DNA of 64,000 bases from DASTFP01 sp963744345 (GTDB lineage: Bacteria > Verrucomicrobiota > Verrucomicrobiia > Chthoniobacterales > Terrimicrobiaceae). This document shows, piece after piece, positions 9,891 through 21,273 of the stretch. Where the stretch lies: assembly GCA_963744345.1 (NCBI GenBank), contig CAVUTD010000024.1, forward strand, positions 272,011 through 336,010. Direction: 5' to 3'. Under the pieces are notes generated by a model, which saw only the letters and a list, made by a program, of their open reading frames with translations, ran no database searches and was not told the DNA's origin. Positions within the stretch are counted from its first letter, which is position 1; every line of letters begins with the position of its first letter. The translations under genes and the position numbers were made by a program.

Positions 9891-12800
9891 ATGGATGCCA
9901 AAGAGCAGTCCCAATCGCCGCAGACTATTTCTCAGCGAGCCCTGCGGGCGCTTGATGACGCCATAGCTAAGCTCGAGGCCGCCAAACAGGCGAAGAATGA
10001 GCCCGTAGCCGTCGTCGGTATGGCATGCCGTTTCCCGGGTGGCGCCGACGATCCCCGCGCGTTTTGGGAACTCTTGAGGGCCGGGGTCGATGCAATTCGC
10101 CAGGTGCCGGCAGGCCGGTGGGATATGGAAACCTGGCATGAGAATGGGCCGGACGAGCCGGGCAGGATCTGCACCAGAGAGGGCGGGTTCCTCGATTCGG
10201 TGGATCGTTTTGACGCCAGCTACTTCGGCATTTCTCCGCGTGAGGCGAGCAGTCTCGATCCTCAGCATCGATTGCTCCTGGAGGTCGCCATAGAGGCCTT
10301 CGAAAGTGCGGGTTGCATGCCGGAACGCTTGGGCGAGAACAAGACAGGCGTTTTCATCGGAATCACGAACAATGACTACCTGTTCCTCCTCAAGCAGTCG
10401 GCGGGTCCGGAAACGTTCGACGGCTATCTTGTCACCGGCAATTCTCTCAACTCAGCCGCCGGTAGGCTCTCCTACTGCCTTGGTCTGACTGGGCCGAGCT
10501 TGGCAATTGATACGGCGTGTTCGTCATCGCTGGTAGCGCTTCACCTCGCTTGTCAAAGCTTGCGAGCGGGCGAGTGTGAGTCAGCATTGGCCGGTGGCGT
10601 GAACCTGATCTTAGCTCCCGAGGGATCGGCGGCGCTGTCGCGCGCGGGGATGCTGTCGCCGGATGGCCGCTGTAAGACGTTTGATGCGGCGGCCAATGGC
10701 TATGGCCGCGGTGAAGGTTGCGGCGTGGTGATTCTCAAGCTGCTGTCGTCGGCCATCAAGGATCGCGATAAAATCCTCGCCGTCATCCGCGCGTCGGCAG
10801 TTAATCAGGATGGGCCCAGTGGCGGTTTCACAGTTCCTAGCGGCCCGGCTCAGGAGGCGCTGATCCGCAAGGCGCTCAAGAACGCCAGGCTCGCTCCCGC
10901 TGATATCTCTTATATCGAAGCACACGGGACCGGCACGTCCTTGGGCGACCCGATCGAGGTTGGCGCACTCGCCAACGTTTTCGGCGAGGGGCGATCGCAA
11001 GATCAGCCGTTGTTGACCGGCTCGGTAAAGACGAACGTCGGCCACCTCGAGTCCGCCGCGGGCATCGCGTCCCTGATCAAAGTGATCCTCGCTCTCCAAC
11101 ATTCGGAGCTGCCTCCGTTGGCGAATTTCAAACAAGAGAGTCCACGCATCGCGTGGGACGAAATACCTGTCCGGCTCGTTACGAAGCCCGTGACCTGGGG
11201 GCGCTCTGGCGCACCGCGTCGCGCCGGGATCAGTTCATTCGGTGTCAGCGGAACCAATGCTCATCTCATCGTGGAAGAAGCACCGCCACCCGAGCCTGCC
11301 GCCGAGGAACGCTCCGGCGCGTGCCACGTGCTGGCTCTTTCTGCGAAATCGCCGCAGGCGCTCCGCGAGCTGACTGCACGATTCGAGACGTTCCTTCTCG
11401 AACATGCCGAGGTTCGCTTCGGCGACGTCTGCTTCACAACAAACTCGGGACGCGCACAGCACAAATATCGACTCAGCGCCACGGCTTGCACGGGCGTGGA
11501 AGCTGCCGCGATCCTCCGCGCATTCCTGCAGGGAGCCTCCTGTGCAGGTCTCAGGGTCGGCGAGTCGGCCGTCGAGCCGGAAGTGGCTTGGTTTTTCCCG
11601 GGCGGGAATTTCAGCCGACCGGCGACGACGCGAGAGCTGTACGAGACGCAGGCAGTCTTCCGAAGCGCTTTCGATCATTGTGCGCAAGTCGTCCAGGAGC
11701 ATCTTGGGCTCGACTTGGCGGGCGTTCTTCGGGGTGAGCCTGCTCCGGCAGGGGCGTTTGCCCAGATCGCGGAACTCGCTTTCGAGTACACACTCGCTCA
11801 GCTGTGGAAGTCCTGGAGCGTGCATCCTGTGGCGGTCTTTGGGGCAGGGTTGGGCAACTGTGCCGCTGCGTGCGTCGCCGAAGTCTTCGAGCTTGAAGAT
11901 GCACTAAAGCTTGCTGCAACGCGACTCGGACTCGGTCGGAGCTTTGGCGAGTTCGAGTTAGCGGCTAAACAGATCGCCTTCCGAGAACCGAATATTCCTT
12001 ACGTTTGCGGAAGGAGTGGGCGGTTGATCTCCGGCGAGATTGCGACGCCTGACTATTGGATTCAGGATCTCCAGTCTCCGGCGCAGGCGCGCACAGTTCC
12101 GGCCGAACTCGGCAAGATTGACATTGTCATCGTGGTAGGCGGAACACCAGTTGGGTTGGCTGATCCACAGTCACACGCAAATCACGCCGCGCCTGTCCTC
12201 CAGGTCGCGCCGGAAGACGCTCCAGCCGCAAGGACAATCTTCGAAGCGCTCGGTGCACTCTATGCCCATGGCGCTGCGGTCCACTGGAAGGCAGTCGCTA
12301 GTGGTGCCCCGCGCCGCTGCCCCGCGCTTCCGACCTACCCTTGGCAGCGCCAGCGTTACTGGATTGCGAGCAATGGGGCGGCTGAGAGCACGGTTCCACC
12401 AATTAGAAGCGAGGCACTGCTCCACCGCCTGCTGGCGCAAAATGGAGAACAGCTCGTCGCCGAACTGGAGAAAGTCGACGGCCTCAACGATGTCGAACGC
12501 GCCCTTGTTCCAAAGCTCCTGCAGACCTTGAAAGCCGTAGATCGGCGGGATCTTTCCACAAGCACGATCGGAGATTGGCTCTATACAATTCAATGGAAGA
12601 GTTCCTCCCGTGAGCACACACGAGCAGCGAGTGACCTGGCCTCCCCGGCCTCGATTTCAACGCACCTCGCCCGAGTCGATGTCGAAGAGCCAAGCCCTGC
12701 CTATCTGGAGGCTATTGGCTGCCTAGAAGAACTCTCGGTATCCTTCATTGTTCGAGCCCTGACAGCAATGGGGTGGGACCTGACTAAAGGGCGGCGATTC

Positions 12801-15608
12801 CACCTCGGCGAAGTGGCGCAAGCCCTCCACATCCATGCGAAGCATCGTGAGCTATTTCGACGGCTCTTTGAGATTCTCGGGGAAACCGGCGCAGTAGCGG
12901 CGACAGACTCCAGTGGGAACTCTTGGGAGGTTTTGCGGAGGCTCGAACGCGATGAGAAAATTGACACTCAAGCGCTCGTCGCCAAGTGTCCCGAAGCGTT
13001 CGCTGAGATCACCCTGCTCACCTCTTGCGCCACGAATCTGCCCGCCGTACTTCGAGGGGAGCTTGACCCATTGCAGCTCTTGTTTGCGGCAGACCAATCG
13101 GTCACCGCAGCCAGCCTCTATTGCGATTCACCAGGAGCGAGGCGGATGAACGCTCTGATGCGCGAGAGCGTCGCCGCCGCGCTAGATCAGATCCCTGGTG
13201 ACTCCATTCTGCGCGTGCTCGAAATAGGTGCCGGAACGGGAGCGACGACTCTCGAGCTGCTAGCGCTCTTCCCAGCGGAAAGAACGGAATATTGGTTCAC
13301 AGATATTTCGCCCGGGTTCACGTCGCTCGCCAAGCAGAAGTTTCAAAACTATCCGTTCCTTCGCTGCCAGGTGCTCGACATCGAAAAGGAACCAGCACGG
13401 CAGGGGTTTGAGCCCAAGAGCTACGATCTCGTGATCGCAGCTAACGTGTTGCACGCAACCGCCGACGTTAGGCGGGCGCTGGCACATGCGCGTGCTTTGC
13501 TTGCTTCCGGCGGACTGTTGATTCTGCGCGAATCGACCTCGCCCCTCCGCTATGTTGACCTTATTTTTGGCTTGACTGAAGGATGGTGGAGATTCACTGA
13601 CCGGTCCCTTCGACCATCGCACCCGCTGCTGTCCGTGGCGAAGTGGCGTGATCTCTTGGAGGCGGAAGGCTTCACAGAAGTTGCCGGAAGCCCACATCCA
13701 CTCTCCAGGGAAGGAAAACCGATCTCTACCGAGACGATTCTGATCGCCCGCGCCGATTTGCAAGCTCCCGCGAACACACCGCGGCACTGGGTCATCTTTG
13801 CTGACCGCGACGGAATCGCCGTGCGTCTGGCCACGATTCTTCGAAGCCGAGGCGATGCCTGCGTATTCATTTCGAAAGGAGCAAACTTCGAAACCGTCAA
13901 CGCACAAGCCTTCACCGTAAATCCCGACAGGGCGGACGATTTTTACCGGCTTTTTGCGCAAATTGGCCCGGTAAACAGCCATCACATTCTGTATCTCTGG
14001 AGTCTTGATTGCCAAAACGACTCCGACCCAGCGACAGAGGCTGAGGTGGCTTGCCACGCTTGTCTGAACCTCGTGCAATCGCTCTTAAGCGTCGGGTTTG
14101 CAGCCATGCCGGCGCTAACGTTGATCACGCGGGCAGCGATGCCGGCCGACTCCACGCCAAATTGCGGATTTAGCCAGGCAGGTATCTGGGGAATCGGCAG
14201 GATCTTGGCACTCGAACATCCGGAATGCGATTGCGTCGTTATCGACCTGGATGCCGAAACATCGCCGAACGAAGCCGAGGCAATCCTCGGGGAATGCACT
14301 CAGCCGAAACGCACCGAGCCACAGATTGCATTCCGCGCTGGAAGCCGCTGCCTGCCAAGACTGACCCGCTACCCCTCACCGCGTGCTAGCACGCCCACCT
14401 TCGACCCCGACGCCTGTTATCTGATCACCGGCGGCCTCGGCGGACTCGGTCTCTCCGTGGCGGATTGGATGGTCGTCCACGGAGCAAAGCATCTTGTGCT
14501 CGCCGGCCGCAGCGCACCAGACAGCTTGACGCTCGACAAGCTCAATCATCTCGAGCAGTCAGGCGCAAGCCCCGTCATCGCGCGCGCGGACGTCTCTCAG
14601 CGCGCTGACGTCGCTCGCCTAATCGACGACATCGACTCCCTGGGTCACCCGCTGCGTGGCATCGTACACGCGGCTGGTCTGCTTGATGACGGCGTGCTAC
14701 GCCAGCTTTCCTGGGAACGTTTTCGCCGGGTGTTAAGGCCTAAGATCGTTGGCGCATGGCATCTTCACCAGCTCACGCTGGACCGCCCGTTGGACTTCTT
14801 CATCCTGTTTTCGTCGGCGACCGCCCTGCTCGGTTCGCCAGGGCAAGCAAATCACGTAACCGCAAATACCCTCCTCGATGCCTTTGCGCATTATCGGCGT
14901 TCGCAGGGACTGCCAACGCTCAGTATCAATTGGGGCCCCTGGGCTGAAGTAGGAGCCGCTGCAAGAAGCCAAATCGGCGAAAGGGCGCGTGCCAAAGGTA
15001 TCGGTATGATCCCCCCCGCCCAAGCTCTCGAGGCCCTCGGGCAGCTCATCGGCCAGAGCACCCAAGTCGGCATCGTGCCAATAGACTGGGAGAAGTTTAC
15101 CCGAGAAATTGGGCGGCAAGCGTTTTTTCAAGACTTCGCCGTCTCCCGAGGCCACGCACAGAAGCCGGAAGACAATTTCCTCGTAGAGTTCCAAGCCGCC
15201 GCAAGCCCCAAGCGCAGAGAACTTGTGCTTCAGCATACTCAGCTGCAAATCGCGAGGGTCCTGGGCCTCGATCCGGCTGCACCCTGGGATCTGGATCAGA
15301 GCTTTCTAAGTCTGGGATTGGATTCGCTGACCTCAGTGGAGCTGCGAAACAACCTGCAAAAGAGTCTGAGCATTCCGCTTCCAGCGACAATGGCTTACGA
15401 CTACCCGGATACCGCGAAGCTCGCCGCTTTCCTGCTCGCGGAGCTTTCCGAATCGCGAACCGTGACAAATCCCTCGCCTGCCGAACAAGCCGTGCAAGTT
15501 CGCCCGCCGCTGCCTGTTGATACCAACGAACTTGACGCTTTGTCGGAAAGCGAGCTCGGCGTTCTTCTCGACGAACAACTGCGAAGTCTCAACCCATCCT
15601 CGAGATAA
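9891..15608 (+). CDS. Type I PKS module: KS, degenerate AT, C-methyltransferase, degenerate KR, ACP
   Basis: 1905 aa. An N-terminal docking-like helix (RALRALDDAIAKLEAAKQ) precedes KS (PVAVVGMACRFPGG near 38; Cys210 in DTACSSS; EAHGTGTS and NVGHLES present). The region at about 560-860 aligns with AT, but GHSLG is replaced by GAGLGNCAA near 650 and the AFHS region is missing, so it lacks its nucleophile. A SAM C-methyltransferase follows, with VLEIGAGTGATT near 1108 and YDLVIAANVLHAT. The KR keeps GGLGGLG near 1512 and an LDD motif, but the catalytic Tyr is His1655 (GQANHVTAN). The ACP has LGLDSL near 1808. The tail LSESELGVLLDEQL is docking-like. Inference: the module extends with malonate supplied by another AT, methylates the alpha carbon and leaves the beta-ketone. 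Start ATG 9891. Confidence 0.94.
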   Translation: MDAKEQSQSPQTISQRALRALDDAIAKLEAAKQAKNEPVAVVGMACRFPGGADDPRAFWELLRAGVDAIRQVPAGRWDMETWHENGPDEPGRICTREGGFLDSVDRFDASYFGISPREASSLDPQHRLLLEVAIEAFESAGCMPERLGENKTGVFIGITNNDYLFLLKQSAGPETFDGYLVTGNSLNSAAGRLSYCLGLTGPSLAIDTACSSSLVALHLACQSLRAGECESALAGGVNLILAPEGSAALSRAGMLSPDGRCKTFDAAANGYGRGEGCGVVILKLLSSAIKDRDKILAVIRASAVNQDGPSGGFTVPSGPAQEALIRKALKNARLAPADISYIEAHGTGTSLGDPIEVGALANVFGEGRSQDQPLLTGSVKTNVGHLESAAGIASLIKVILALQHSELPPLANFKQESPRIAWDEIPVRLVTKPVTWGRSGAPRRAGISSFGVSGTNAHLIVEEAPPPEPAAEERSGACHVLALSAKSPQALRELTARFETFLLEHAEVRFGDVCFTTNSGRAQHKYRLSATACTGVEAAAILRAFLQGASCAGLRVGESAVEPEVAWFFPGGNFSRPATTRELYETQAVFRSAFDHCAQVVQEHLGLDLAGVLRGEPAPAGAFAQIAELAFEYTLAQLWKSWSVHPVAVFGAGLGNCAAACVAEVFELEDALKLAATRLGLGRSFGEFELAAKQIAFREPNIPYVCGRSGRLISGEIATPDYWIQDLQSPAQARTVPAELGKIDIVIVVGGTPVGLADPQSHANHAAPVLQVAPEDAPAARTIFEALGALYAHGAAVHWKAVASGAPRRCPALPTYPWQRQRYWIASNGAAESTVPPIRSEALLHRLLAQNGEQLVAELEKVDGLNDVERALVPKLLQTLKAVDRRDLSTSTIGDWLYTIQWKSSSREHTRAASDLASPASISTHLARVDVEEPSPAYLEAIGCLEELSVSFIVRALTAMGWDLTKGRRFHLGEVAQALHIHAKHRELFRRLFEILGETGAVAATDSSGNSWEVLRRLERDEKIDTQALVAKCPEAFAEITLLTSCATNLPAVLRGELDPLQLLFAADQSVTAASLYCDSPGARRMNALMRESVAAALDQIPGDSILRVLEIGAGTGATTLELLALFPAERTEYWFTDISPGFTSLAKQKFQNYPFLRCQVLDIEKEPARQGFEPKSYDLVIAANVLHATADVRRALAHARALLASGGLLILRESTSPLRYVDLIFGLTEGWWRFTDRSLRPSHPLLSVAKWRDLLEAEGFTEVAGSPHPLSREGKPISTETILIARADLQAPANTPRHWVIFADRDGIAVRLATILRSRGDACVFISKGANFETVNAQAFTVNPDRADDFYRLFAQIGPVNSHHILYLWSLDCQNDSDPATEAEVACHACLNLVQSLLSVGFAAMPALTLITRAAMPADSTPNCGFSQAGIWGIGRILALEHPECDCVVIDLDAETSPNEAEAILGECTQPKRTEPQIAFRAGSRCLPRLTRYPSPRASTPTFDPDACYLITGGLGGLGLSVADWMVVHGAKHLVLAGRSAPDSLTLDKLNHLEQSGASPVIARADVSQRADVARLIDDIDSLGHPLRGIVHAAGLLDDGVLRQLSWERFRRVLRPKIVGAWHLHQLTLDRPLDFFILFSSATALLGSPGQANHVTANTLLDAFAHYRRSQGLPTLSINWGPWAEVGAAARSQIGERARAKGIGMIPPAQALEALGQLIGQSTQVGIVPIDWEKFTREIGRQAFFQDFAVSRGHAQKPEDNFLVEFQAAASPKRRELVLQHTQLQIARVLGLDPAAPWDLDQSFLSLGLDSLTSVELRNNLQKSLSIPLPATMAYDYPDTAKLAAFLLAELSESRTVTNPSPAEQAVQVRPPLPVDTNELDALSESELGVLLDEQLRSLNPSSR

Positions 15609-15615
15609 ACTCACG

Positions 15616-18600
15616 ATGGCAGAGATAAATCCTGACCAGAACAACAACGCCCGCCGCCTCAAGCAGGCCGTTCTCGCCGTGCAGGAAATGCGCGCCCGTC
15701 TCGCGGCCATGGAACAGGCCCGGCACGAGCCAATTGCCGTTATCGGGCTGGGCTGTCGTTTTCCCGGCGGAGCCGATACGCCGGAGGAGTTCTGGCAGCT
15801 TTTGCGCGACCAGGTGGATACGATCACCGATATACCAGCTGATCGCTGGAGTCTTGACGATTATTACGATCCGGATCCGAACGCTCCTGGCAAGATCGTG
15901 AGCCGATATGGCGGATTTCTGCGACAAGTGGATCTTTTCGATGCACGGTTCTTCGGCATCGCTCCACGCGAAGCGGAGAGCCTTGATCCGCAGCACCGGC
16001 TCTTGCTCGAAGTCGCGTGGGAGGCGCTCGAGCGCGCAGGAATTCCGCCTGACACACTGGGGGGAGCGAGAGCGGCGTCTTTGTTGGTATAAGCGGCAAC
16101 GAGTACGACGAGCTTCTCGCCCGCCGAGATCCGGCGCTGATCGACTCCTACATGGGTTCGGGTAACTCGCATAGCATCGCCGCTGGACGACTCTCTTACA
16201 TGCTCGGACTCGAAGGCCCCGCCATGGCGGTGGACACCGCGTGCTCCTCGTCCCTTGTGGCGGTCCATCTTGCGTGCCAAAGCTTGCGAGATAATGAATG
16301 TAATCTCGCGCTCGCGGGCGGGGTCAATGTCCTGCTGACTCCGACGATAAGCATCAATCACTCCAGGGCAGGTATGCTCTCGCCCGGCGGCCGGTGCCGC
16401 GCGTTCGATGACGCGGCCGACGGGTTTGTCCGCTCGGAGGGATGCGGGCTGGTGGTCTTAAGGCGCTTGAGCGATGCATTGCGCGATGGCGATCCGATCC
16501 TGGCGCTTCTGCGCGGCTCAGCCATCAATCAGGATGGGCGCAGCAATGGTTTGACTGCACCGAACGGCAGTTCCCAGCGAGCTCTTTTGCGGAGAGCTTT
16601 TCGAGCGGCGGGGATCGTCCCCGAAGAGCTCTCCTACATTGAGGCGCACGGCACGGGCACGTCCTTGGGCGACCCGATTGAGCTTGGAGCGCTCAAGGAA
16701 CTGCTGGACCAGGGGCGTTGCGCTTCTTCTGCGTCCAACGCCTCCCAGCAACGTTGCTGGGTCGGCTCCGTCAAAACCAATTTGGGTCACCTGGAAGCGG
16801 CAGCTGGCATCGCGGGATTGATAAAGGTGGTCCTCGCTTTGGGACAGCGCCACATTCCAGCTCACCTGCACTTCAAGCGACTGAACAGGCACATTTCTCT
16901 GGAGGGCAGCCGTTTGGAAATTCCCACGGCTTTAACGCCCTGGCCTGCGCCGCCAAATCGCACAGACGAGCGCGCCACGAGAGATCATCGCTCTGAGCAG
17001 ACACCGCGACGTCTTGCGGGCGTGAGCTCCTTTGGCTTCGGGGGCACGAATGCCCACGTGATCCTGGAGGAAGCGCCATTCGTGCTTGCTGAGCGGACAT
17101 CACTCCCCAGTCGGCGCTCGCAGCTGCTGACGCTTTCCGCCAAGAGCTCCGACGCGCTTACGGCCTTCGTGCGCGCCTACATCAAACTGCTCACAACGCA
17201 CGAGAAACCGCCGGCGTCAGGATCGTTCTCTCTTGAGGAAATTTGCGCCGCGGCGAACATCGGGCGATCGCTTTTCGCTTTTCGGCTTGCTGTGGTGAGC
17301 GAGTCCAAGGCTCAGTTGCGCGACCAGCTTGAAGAGTTTAGCCGCGGTAAAGGCAGCGGTAGCAGCTTCTTTAGTAATCACGCGGTGAGCGGCTCCGGCA
17401 CGAGCAACGCTGCGGGCTTGCGCATCGGTTTTCTCTTTAGCGGCCAAGGCGGCTCCGCCCTCGAGGGTTGCGGGCGTGAGCTCTTTGATTCTGAGCCAGT
17501 CTTTCGCTCCGCCCTGGAGCATTGCTCTCAGGTCTTGGATCCGCTTCTGGAGGTGCCTCTGCTGAAGGTAGTCTTTCCTGCCTCCGAGAGGAGATCGGTT
17601 TCCCCTTTCCTGCTCCAACAACGTGCCGCTTATGCACAGCCGAGCCTTTTTGCACTTCAATATGCTTTGGGTGAACTTTGGAAGAGTTGGGGCATCGAAC
17701 CCGCAGTCGTTCTGGGCCACAGCCTGGGTGAGTATGCGGCCGCTTGCGCGGCAGGACTTTTCAAAATGGAGGAGGCGCTTAGGCTCGTCGCTCGACGCGG
17801 CCAGCTCCTCGACGAGCACCTGCCCCGCAAGGAGCAACGCGGAGGCATGGCCGTTCTCTTTGCCAGTCGCCAACAGGTGGATGTGGCGCTCGAGGCGTAT
17901 GCGCAGCAGAACCATCGTCATGGGCGGGTGGCCGTGGCCGTCATCAACGGACCCCAAAACGTAGTCGTCTCCGGGGATCGGCACGCGTTAGACAGCCTCT
18001 GCCAACGATTCGCGGGGCTGGGAATGCGCAGCCAGTTTTTAGAAGTCACCCACGGCTTTCACTCGCCTGTGATGGAACCTGTGCTCCCGGAATTACAAAA
18101 GGCGGCAGACGCAGTGACTTATAACCAACCGCAGGCCGACATTATCTCCTGTCTCCATGGTCGGCGGACTTCAATGGAAGAGATGGCGCAGGGCGCCTAC
18201 TGGCGACGGCACTTGCGCGAGCCGGTAGAATTTCTTTCGGCTATGAAGGCCTTCGCGAGAGAGGGCCTCGATGCGGTGATCGAAATCGGACCTAGGCCGA
18301 TGCTGCTGGCTTTAGGTCGCCAGTGCTTTGCCCGATGCGAGGCATCGGAGCAAGAGCAAGCGGAGGCGCTGCCCGCGCCGCCGCTGTGGCTGGCAAGCTT
18401 GCCATGGGGCACTTCAGGTGAACGTCAACACATGCTTGAAGCCATGGCGCAGCTTTACACGGCGGGAGCCCGACTCCGTTGGGAGGGATTGTTGTCGGAC
18501 CAACTGCAGACGCAGCGCCAACTTTGGCGTCGTTCGTGCGCACTGCTGCCCACGTATCCCTTCGAACGTCAGCGCCACTGGCCTGCGTCTGGCGTCGAGC

Positions 18601-21176
18601 AGCAGAAGAAAAACCGTCCTCCGAATAGCTTTTTGGTGCCTGCCGTGGCTGAAGTCGATTCTGCCACGCTCAGTCAAGCCCCGCCGGCTGCATCGAACGA
18701 AGCAGGACTTTACGAGCTGTTGTGGGAACCTCAACCACTGTCCGCACGGGCAGTTCTTTCTTCCGCCTCGCCCGAGGGCCCGGCTTCGGCTTCCTCAAGC
18801 GCTCGCGTGTTTTGCTGTAGTCGATGGCTGATCGTCGTGGCTGATGATCAGCCGCCACGTATGACGGAGGAAGAGCGGCAAACCGGCCCACGCTCTCGTG
18901 CCCAGCTGCTTGCCGCTCAAATAGCGCGTTCGCTGGGAGAACTGCACCCACCATTAAAGCCTACTAACCCGGATAAGAGCGCCGATAGTGACCACGACTG
19001 TCGCGTTCTCGGTATGCAGGACGCACTTCGCGCGCTCGCGGAGAACGATTCCTTCTTCAGCGAGGTAGAAATTCACGAGCCCGTGAGCAGCCTCAACCAG
19101 AGCGACGGCCGGCAGCCGATCCCCGAGCGTCTGGAAGTGGTCGTGCTCTGCGAGCCTTCGCTTGGCTTACGCCACATGGACACACTCCTCGAACGAGGAG
19201 AGGTGCCGCAGCACTCCAGCGCCCTCTGCGAGAGCGTGTTGAGCCTCATGCAGGTTCTCATTCGCCAGCGGGGGCAAAAACGTAGTGAGATCGCGACGGC
19301 GGCTAAATTGCTTCCCCGGCTATGGCTTCTTACCAGGGGCGCCGCCGCGGTTGAGGAGGAGCAGACGCAGGAGGAAGAAACGGCGACAGAGCGTGCCCGA
19401 CTACTCGGACTCCTGCAGGCTCCACTCTGGGGCTTGGGCCGGGTGTTTGCTTTGGAAGCGCCCGAGCTCTGGGGCGGACTAATCGACTTGTCATCTCCGA
19501 ACGAGGACAGCGGCCACTCTGGCAGTCTCCTGACGCTGCGGGTCGAGAGCGAGGCCATTGTCACGGAGCTTCTTTCCGGTGCGGGCGAGGATCAGGTCGC
19601 TCTGCGACTTTTCGCCACGGACGCTCAGAACAGCCACGACGATCATGGTCCTGTTTGCAAACGCTTCGTCGCTCGGTTGCGGTCGCACCCTGCGCAGCAC
19701 TCCGGACCGCAGCCGCAAACACCAGGTGCCCGCTGTCGGTCCGACGGTGTTTATCTAATTACGGGAGGCCTGGGAGCTCTGGGTCTGGCCTGCGCCCGAT
19801 TTCTTGTGGAGCAGGGTGCCCGCTACCTTTTGCTCAGTGGCCGGCACGCTTCACCCTCCAGCTTAAGTCCCCGACAGATGCGCGTCCTTGAAGAGCTCGC
19901 AAACGCCGGCGCCCGCGTGCGGATGCTGAGCGCGGACGTCGCCGATCATACCGCTATGGAGCACGGCTTGCAGCTATCCATGGAAGCGTTCGGGCGCGAT
20001 GATCAGAACTCGCGCCCTCTGGCCCTTCGAGGAATCATCCATGCAGCGGGAGTGGCTGGCAATCCGGAGCCCCTGGAGGCCATCAGTGCTCGAGAGCTTG
20101 GTGCCGTCCTCCGCGCCAAAGTGCACGGAAGTTGGGTTCTGCACGAGTTAAGTCTCAAGGAACCCAAGCTAGAGCTCTTCGTGACATTTTCTTCCATCGC
20201 CTCACTGTGGGGATCTCGGAACCAGGGGTCTTATGCGGCCGCTAACGCCTTTCTTGATGGCCTAGCACATTACCGGCGGCGGATTCGAAAAAGCAGCGGG
20301 AGACCTTTGCCAGCGCTCGATATCAATTGGGGGCCCTGGAACATGGGCGCAGTCCAGCCTGCAGAGGCGCAGGCCGTCACGCCCGCGGTTAACATGGACC
20401 AAACTTGGCAGCAGCAGGAGGATCGGACAGATGGTGGCATGGCCGGAGCTGCTGCTCGACGGTGGCTTTCCCAAAGCGGGGTGGAAAGTCTGAGTGTCAC
20501 ACAAGGTTTGAACGCGTTTGCTCAACTTCTGGACCTTCAGCGAGAGGCTCGGCCGCCTACCCAAGTGACGGTGGCGCGGGTAAATTGGGAACGGCTTTGC
20601 GAGCTCTTCGAGCTGAGAATGCCCAGAGCCTTTCTGCAATACCTCCGTCCTGCAGGCGCTCGCCTGACCACGGGAAGCAGCGATGTTGCGCTCGCACCCG
20701 CTCCTTCGTTTTTATCTTCTCCCTCTGCTGCGGTGGGTGATAGCACGCCTGCTCTAAAAGCTGGTTCCTTCCTGCGCAAGGTACAACAGGCCTCCGCCGC
20801 TGAGCGACCTCGACTGCTCAGTCGGCTGGTGCAGGAGCAAGTGGCGGCTATTATGGGTTTCTCAGAGCCCGGCGCAGTTGCTCCGGCTACCGGGTTTTTT
20901 GAGCTGGGCATGGACTCGATCATGGCCTTGGAACTCAAGCAGCGCCTTCAGAAAATCCTCGACCTCTCTCTCAGACCCACCCTCGCCTTTGATTGGCCTT
21001 GCGCGGAGGTGCTCGGACGCCATTTAAACGCATTGCTATCTTCTCCCGACACAGTCCCCCCCAAACCTGCGCAATCTCCCAGTCCGGAAACATCCCGTCT
21101 GGACAACCTTTCGGAAGAAGAAGCCGAAGCGTTGTTGCTCCAGAAAATCGAGCTCCTTTCCGAAAGCGCTCCCTAA
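15616..21176 (+). CDS. Type I PKS module KS-AT-KR-ACP, with a frame break at 16059-16064
   Basis: The gene starts at ATG 15616, 8 bp after the previous stop. A docking-like helix (LKQAVLAVQEMRARLAAMEQ) precedes KS. The frame closes at 16092 but continues in another frame through the rest of KS (DTACSSS near 16235). One extra G in the G6 run at 16059-16064 restores an uninterrupted KS (LGGSESGVFVGIS). The remaining domains are AT with GHSLGEYAA near 17718 and THGFHS near 18052 (malonyl type), KR with GGLGALG near 19765 and intact FSSIAS/YAAAN plus Trp and no LDD (A-type), and ACP with LGMDSI near 20908. The C-terminal tail LSEEEAEALLLQKIELL resembles docking tails, and there is no thioesterase domain. 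The protein therefore probably hands its chain to another synthase. The break is most likely a homopolymer sequencing error. Confidence 0.93.
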
Positions 21177-21273
21177 TGGTTTTCCACTTCGCCTCTGCGC
21201 TCAACGTCGAGTCAGCCCATTTTGTATTTTCGCCTCTTTTACGAATAAGGCGGGCGATGTACGCCTGCACGTC

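Noticed and set aside
13260..14078. 272-codon minus-strand frame within the PKS gene
   Set aside because: Opposite-strand shadow of the methyltransferase and linker region of the PKS.
16059..16064. Programmed frameshifting as explanation for the PKS break
   Set aside because: No slippery heptamer plus structure is evident, and such regulation is not known for type I PKS; homopolymer error is simpler.
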